Shown: positions 49,407-55,000 of the stretch, piece after piece
Position numbering within the stretch: position 1 is the stretch's first letter
How the letters are laid out: each line of letters begins with the position of its first letter
NCBI RefSeq assembly: GCF_001427385.1
Contig: NZ_LMGJ01000036.1
Coordinates: forward strand, 1 to 55,000
Origin: Mesorhizobium sp. Root157
Lineage (GTDB): Bacteria > Pseudomonadota > Alphaproteobacteria > Rhizobiales > Rhizobiaceae
Reading direction: 5' to 3'
Length of the DNA stretch: 55,000 bases
Translations under genes and position numbers: made by a program
Notes under the pieces: generated by a model
Database searches by the model: none
Told to the model about the DNA's origin: nothing
Seen by the model: only the letters and a program-made list of their open reading frames with translations

Positions 49407-50642
49407 CTACAGACCGCTATTCTCGGCTGCGGTCTTCAGCGCGTCTTCGGGGGAAGCCTGGTCCAGCAGCGCTTCCTGGATTGCCTGTTGCAAGGCCGTC
49501 GACAACTCCTGGTATTTCGGCGTGGTCGGGCGCGGATACATTGCCGCCAACCCTAGCTTGGCTGCCGCGATCAGGTCTTCCTGCCCTTTGGTCACCGCCG
49601 CGTCTTCATAGGACGAAGCCCAGATCGGCAAGCTGAGCTTGGCATACTCGTTCTGGGTGGCTTGCGACGTCATGTGGACAACAAATTTCCAGGCCTCATC
49701 CGGATGCTTGCTGGTGGTGGTGACACCAAGGCCCATCGACCCGTTCATCGCCGATATTTCGCTTTTTCCGGCAACCCCGGGCGCCGGCACGATGCCGACC
49801 TTGCCGGCGACCTTGCTCTCCTTCGGATCGTTGGCAAGATTGTACATGTAGGTCCAGTTGAGCGCGAAGGCGGCTTCGCCGTTCTGGAACACCTTGCGCA
49901 CGTCCTCTTCCAGGAACTCCTTCGAGTTGGGATTGGTGAGGCCCGACTTGTAGCTCGTCACCATGTAGTTCAGCGCATCGAGCCCGCCGCCGCTCTGGAA
50001 CGCAGGCTTGCCATCCTTGAGGAATTCCCCGCCATAGGCGCTGACCAGCGTGGTGTAGTCGCAAATGGCAGCCTCCGCCTGAGCCCAGCTCCAGACGATC
50101 GGCGTGGCAAGCAGCCCCTTGTCCTTGACGATCTTGGCCTGTTCGGCCAGTTCGTCCCACGTCTTAGGCGGCGCCGTAATTCCTGCCTTTTCAAGGATTT
50201 CCTTGTTGTAGAACAGATACTTGGTATCGAGAATCCACGGCATCCCATACGACTTGCCGTCATATTGCACCGTGGTCCAGGCGCCCGGAAGGACGCCCTT
50301 CTTCATCTCGTCGGTGATGCGCGAGGAGATATCGACCAGTATGTTGTTGGTTGCATATTCGGCCGGCCAGATGACATCGAACAAAACGACATCATAGCCG
50401 CCGGAACCCTGCGCAAGAACGGTCTTGTCGTGCAGGCCTTCGTAAGGGACGAATTCGAGATTGACCTTGATGCCGGGATTGGCCTTGGTGAAAGCCTCCG
50501 TCATCGCGCGGACATCGTCTTCGCTATACGCCGCCTGCGCCATGAAAAGCGCATTGAGTGAGGTTTCCGCAAAAGCGTGCGGGACCATGAAGCCCCCGGC
50601 AAAAACCACCCCCAACAGTGTTCTACTGATTGATTTTAGCAT
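49407..50642 (-). CDS. sugar ABC transporter substrate-binding protein
   Basis: A 411-residue extracellular solute-binding protein of family 1. The signal peptide LLGVVFAGGFMVPHAFA precedes ETSLNALFM. MTEAFTKANPGIKVNLEFVPYEGLHDK is the typical first lobe, and YGMPWILDTKYLFYNKEILEKAGI the hinge. GGGAGGAA lies 8 bases before the ATG at 50642; the longer frame adds 22 residues without a signal peptide. It heads a minus-strand operon with two permeases, the SIS protein and the PfkB kinase, and faces a divergent ROK repressor. The ligand is unknown. Confidence 0.92.
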   Translation of the reverse strand: MLKSISRTLLGVVFAGGFMVPHAFAETSLNALFMAQAAYSEDDVRAMTEAFTKANPGIKVNLEFVPYEGLHDKTVLAQGSGGYDVVLFDVIWPAEYATNNILVDISSRITDEMKKGVLPGAWTTVQYDGKSYGMPWILDTKYLFYNKEILEKAGITAPPKTWDELAEQAKIVKDKGLLATPIVWSWAQAEAAICDYTTLVSAYGGEFLKDGKPAFQSGGGLDALNYMVTSYKSGLTNPNSKEFLEEDVRKVFQNGEAAFALNWTYMYNLANDPKESKVAGKVGIVPAPGVAGKSEISAMNGSMGLGVTTTSKHPDEAWKFVVHMTSQATQNEYAKLSLPIWASSYEDAAVTKGQEDLIAAAKLGLAAMYPRPTTPKYQELSTALQQAIQEALLDQASPEDALKTAAENSGL

Positions 50643-50746
50643 TTGTGTTCCTCCCGTTTCAGACATTGGTAAGCTAGGCCTTCCGAATCGATCCGCAGCG
50701 CTGTCCATCCAACCAGATGTATGGCGAGCGCTCTAACGCCTTGATC

Positions 50747-50799
50747 GAGCATCGAAATAAACCGGAGATCGGTTCCCACTTTCGTGGCGACATGCTTTA
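50747..50799. repeat. palindromic repeat, diverged copy
   Basis: GAGCATCGAAATAAACCGG at one end and GGTTCCCACTTTCGTGG with CGACATGC at the other mark a degraded copy of the rhizobial palindrome, in the leader of the sugar operon. Confidence 0.7.
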
Positions 50800-50894
50800 A
50801 ACGTCGATCCCGGCACGATGACTGTGAAACTTTGCCCTCCTGGCGAGGCCATGACCACCGGGTTTGACAATCGGATCGGGGTCGTCGCCCTCGT

Positions 50895-50921
50895 TATTAA
50901 GTCAATCCACTTGACTTAATA
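50895..50921. promoter_or_regulatory. 27-bp palindromic operator, probable ROK site
   Basis: TATTAAGTCAA (50895-50905) and TTGACTTAATA (50911-50921) form a perfect inverted repeat around TCCAC, 21 bases before the ROK start codon. An AT-rich 11-bp arm is typical of NagC/ROK operators. It would control both directions. Confidence 0.65.
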
Positions 50922-50942
50922 TGTTCCGCAATCCTTTACTGG

Positions 50943-52178
50943 GTGTCAAGGGAAATTCCAGAGGTGGCTGAAATTCGCGAGATCAAGGCAAAAGGCGGCA
51001 GCAACCAGGAAGGCACGAGCGCCCATAATCGCCGCGTCATGATCGAAGCCTTGCGGCTGAACGGCACGCTTTCGCGGGCCGATCTTGCCAGGGCGACAGG
51101 ACTTACGAAGCAGGCCGTTTCCAACATCATCGAGGAACTCGAAGATGACGGCTTCGTCGCCGCGCTGGAGGCCGTACGCAAGGGGCGCGGCCAACCGTCG
51201 ACGCCTTACACTCTCGTCCCGGAGCGGGCCTTTGCCATCGGCCTGCAGATCGACCGTTATGTCACGCGCGCGCTTGTCGTCGACCTCGTCGGAAATATCC
51301 TTGTCCGTGCACAAGAGCCGCTGCCGCCGAACCCGGCCCGTGGCGTCGCCGTCATTCTCGACCTGATCACATCGGTGCGCCGCCAACTGGCGGCGATTTC
51401 GCCACAATCCGAGCAACGGCTTGTCGGCCTCGGCGTAGCCATGCCCGGGCCATTCGGTCTTGCAACGGCCGGCGACGATACGTGGTCCATGGAAGCCTGG
51501 CAGGCCTACCCGCTGCTCGAGACGCTGGCCGCCGGAACCGGCCTCAATGTAGGCTTGCAGAACGATGCCGCAGCCTGCGCGACAGCCGAGCGGCTGGTGG
51601 GTGCGGCCAACGGTGTCGAGCATGCGGTCTGTCTTTATATCGGCTACGGCATCGGTGCCGGCCTTATCCTCAACGGGGAATTGTATCGCGGCGGAAATGG
51701 CAATGCCGGTGAAATCGGCATGGCTTTGCTGTCTCCCGTAGGTTCCGGCCACATACCGCTTGAACACCAGGCCTCGCTGGCTTCGCTTTACAAGCAGGCG
51801 GACCTCGATCCCGCCGACCCCGATCTGAACAAGAAGATCCTGGCAATGGTGGCCGCACAGGACGCCAGGCTCGAAACCTGGCTCGCTGCCGCAGCGGCCG
51901 ATCTGCGCTGGAGCATCCATCTTGTCGAAACCATCTTCGACCCCGACACCGTGATCGTCAGCAGCGCCGCGCCCGAAATCCTGACGAATCGTCTTTTCGA
52001 CGCGATGCATCCTCTGATCCCGTCGATCGCCGATCGGCGGAACCGCATCCAACCCAGGCTGCAGCAGGGAATCGCCGACCCATGGTCCATTGCACTTGGC
52101 GCGGCCGCAGATCCGATCAGCGGCGAATTCGACCCGCGTTTTTCGGCAATGCTCAAGCCACGCAGCGACAGCGCATAG
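50943..52178 (+). CDS. ROK-family transcriptional regulator
   Basis: A 411-residue repressor. The N-terminal winged helix is LSRADLARATGLTKQAVSNIIEELEDDGFV near residues 43-72. The ROK sugar-binding domain follows, with GLQNDAAACATAERLVGA and GYGIGAGLILNGELYRGGNGNAGEIGMALLS. The zinc motif CxCGxxGC normally found after that stretch is missing, as in some sugar-specific ROK repressors, and the ExGH histidine is replaced (EIGM). It would release DNA on binding the imported sugar or its phosphate. A GTG start at 50943 is taken; the first 25 residues are charged and disordered. It faces the sugar ABC operon and is followed by a bidirectional terminator. Confidence 0.9.
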   Translation: MSREIPEVAEIREIKAKGGSNQEGTSAHNRRVMIEALRLNGTLSRADLARATGLTKQAVSNIIEELEDDGFVAALEAVRKGRGQPSTPYTLVPERAFAIGLQIDRYVTRALVVDLVGNILVRAQEPLPPNPARGVAVILDLITSVRRQLAAISPQSEQRLVGLGVAMPGPFGLATAGDDTWSMEAWQAYPLLETLAAGTGLNVGLQNDAAACATAERLVGAANGVEHAVCLYIGYGIGAGLILNGELYRGGNGNAGEIGMALLSPVGSGHIPLEHQASLASLYKQADLDPADPDLNKKILAMVAAQDARLETWLAAAAADLRWSIHLVETIFDPDTVIVSSAAPEILTNRLFDAMHPLIPSIADRRNRIQPRLQQGIADPWSIALGAAADPISGEFDPRFSAMLKPRSDSA

Positions 52179-52233
52179 AAAACCGGGTCGGGAAGAAGGA
52201 AAAGCCGGCTTTCAGAAAGTCAGGGCTCGAAAA

Positions 52234-52268
52234 CGAAAAACCCCGGCCATATCGACCGGGGTTTTTCG
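52234..52268. terminator. bidirectional intrinsic terminator
   Basis: CGAAAAACCCCGG (52234-52246) and CCGGGGTTTTTCG (52256-52268) form a 13-bp stem with a 9-base loop and A/T tracts on both sides. It ends the ROK gene on the plus strand and the tRNA transcript on the minus strand. Confidence 0.9.
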
Positions 52269-52274
52269 AAAGTT

Positions 52275-52351
<77 letters not shown>

Positions 52352-52401
52352 CCAACATGTATGTAAGCATACACCTACATAATTTCGAAAGCTCGCCAAA
52401 T

Positions 52402-52422
52402 GAAAAGGCCGCTTGCGCGGCC
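52402..52422 (-). terminator. hairpin between 5S and tRNA-fMet
   Basis: GGCCGC (52407-52412) and GCGGCC (52417-52422) with loop TTGC, followed by TTTTC on the minus strand. It could end part of the rRNA transcript before the tRNA or serve as a processing signal. Confidence 0.5.
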
Positions 52423-52481
52423 CAAAGTCCCGTTTGGCGCGCCTCATCGTAAGGAGAAGATTTCAAAACGTGCGTTTGGCA

Positions 52482-52600
52482 GACCTGGCAGCGACTTACT
52501 CTCCCGCGTCTTGAGACGAAGTACCATCAGCGCTGGAGCGTTTCACGGCCGAGTTCGGAATGGGATCGGGTGCAGCCGCTCCGCCATAACCACCAGGTCG
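52482..52600 (-). rRNA. rrf: 5S ribosomal RNA
   Basis: About 119 bases. The minus strand starts GACCTGGTGGTTATGGCGG and ends near CGCTGCCAGGTC, with the conserved CCCGATCCCATTCCGAACTC loop. Ends are estimated to within a few bases. Confidence 0.95.
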
Positions 52601-52674
52601 GCAAAACGCACGTTTTCGAGAAGCTGTTTCTTTGTGCCGTCCTCGCTTTCACGATAGACATTAGGAATGAGAAC

Positions 52675-55000
<2,326 letters not shown>

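Larger units (their letters stand above)
50643..50942. other. divergent regulatory region, sugar operon and ROK gene
   Basis: Three hundred bases without a gene. They hold a diverged palindromic repeat at 50747-50799 and a 27-base palindrome at 50895-50921, listed separately. Promoters for the two directions must lie here, but only partial -35/-10 matches can be seen. Confidence 0.5.

Overview
The window looks like chromosome of a Mesorhizobium-type alphaproteobacterium (Rhizobiales). The GC content is high, genes are tightly packed, and several copies of a palindromic intergenic repeat typical of that group are present. The rRNA operon end has the order 23S-5S-tRNA-fMet. There is an ornithine-lipid acyltransferase, an EcfG-type general stress promoter and many carbohydrate genes. 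Assignment to genus is inference from these traits, not from a search.

Layout. 1-7.5 kb: a repeat-bearing leader, a membrane hybrid histidine kinase, an OlsB-like acyltransferase, a TRIC-type channel preceded by an 11-copy heptamer repeat, grpE, a small possibly NepR-like protein and a membrane fatty-acid desaturase with a palindromic operator. 6.9-11.9 kb: an assimilatory sulfate/sulfite reduction operon (cysG, DUF2849, cysI, cysH, DUF934) interrupted by palindromic repeats. 12-20 kb: an SDR oxidoreductase, penicillin-binding protein 1A, a low-GC orphan gene, a secreted glycine-repeat protein, a TDT-family anion transporter, a universal stress protein and a candidate small RNA. 20-24 kb: stress-type small membrane proteins, a DUF982 protein behind an EcfG promoter, ribonuclease D, an M20 peptidase and a second candidate small RNA. 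24-28 kb: polA carrying an in-frame palindromic element, a LysE exporter and a Zur-like regulator.

28-41 kb is catabolic. Two isomerase plus Gfo/Idh/MocA dehydrogenase modules (one with an aldo-keto reductase) flank a four-gene copper handling operon. They are followed by an acyl-CoA synthetase and a GMC oxidoreductase. 41-45.5 kb is a complete branched-chain-amino-acid-type ABC transporter operon. 45.6-52.2 kb is a sugar ABC locus (binding protein, two permeases, SIS isomerase/deglycase, PfkB kinase, no ATPase) facing a divergent ROK repressor across a 27-bp palindrome. The window ends inside the 23S gene of an rRNA operon read on the minus strand.

The most unusual signals are non-coding. 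Three palindromic repeats begin exactly at, and supply, the stop codon of the gene before them. One palindromic element with 32-bp arms is translated inside polA. Two predicted minus-strand small RNAs carry pyrimidine-rich, anti-Shine-Dalgarno-like loops ahead of intrinsic terminators. No CRISPR array, transposase, phage or plasmid gene was seen.
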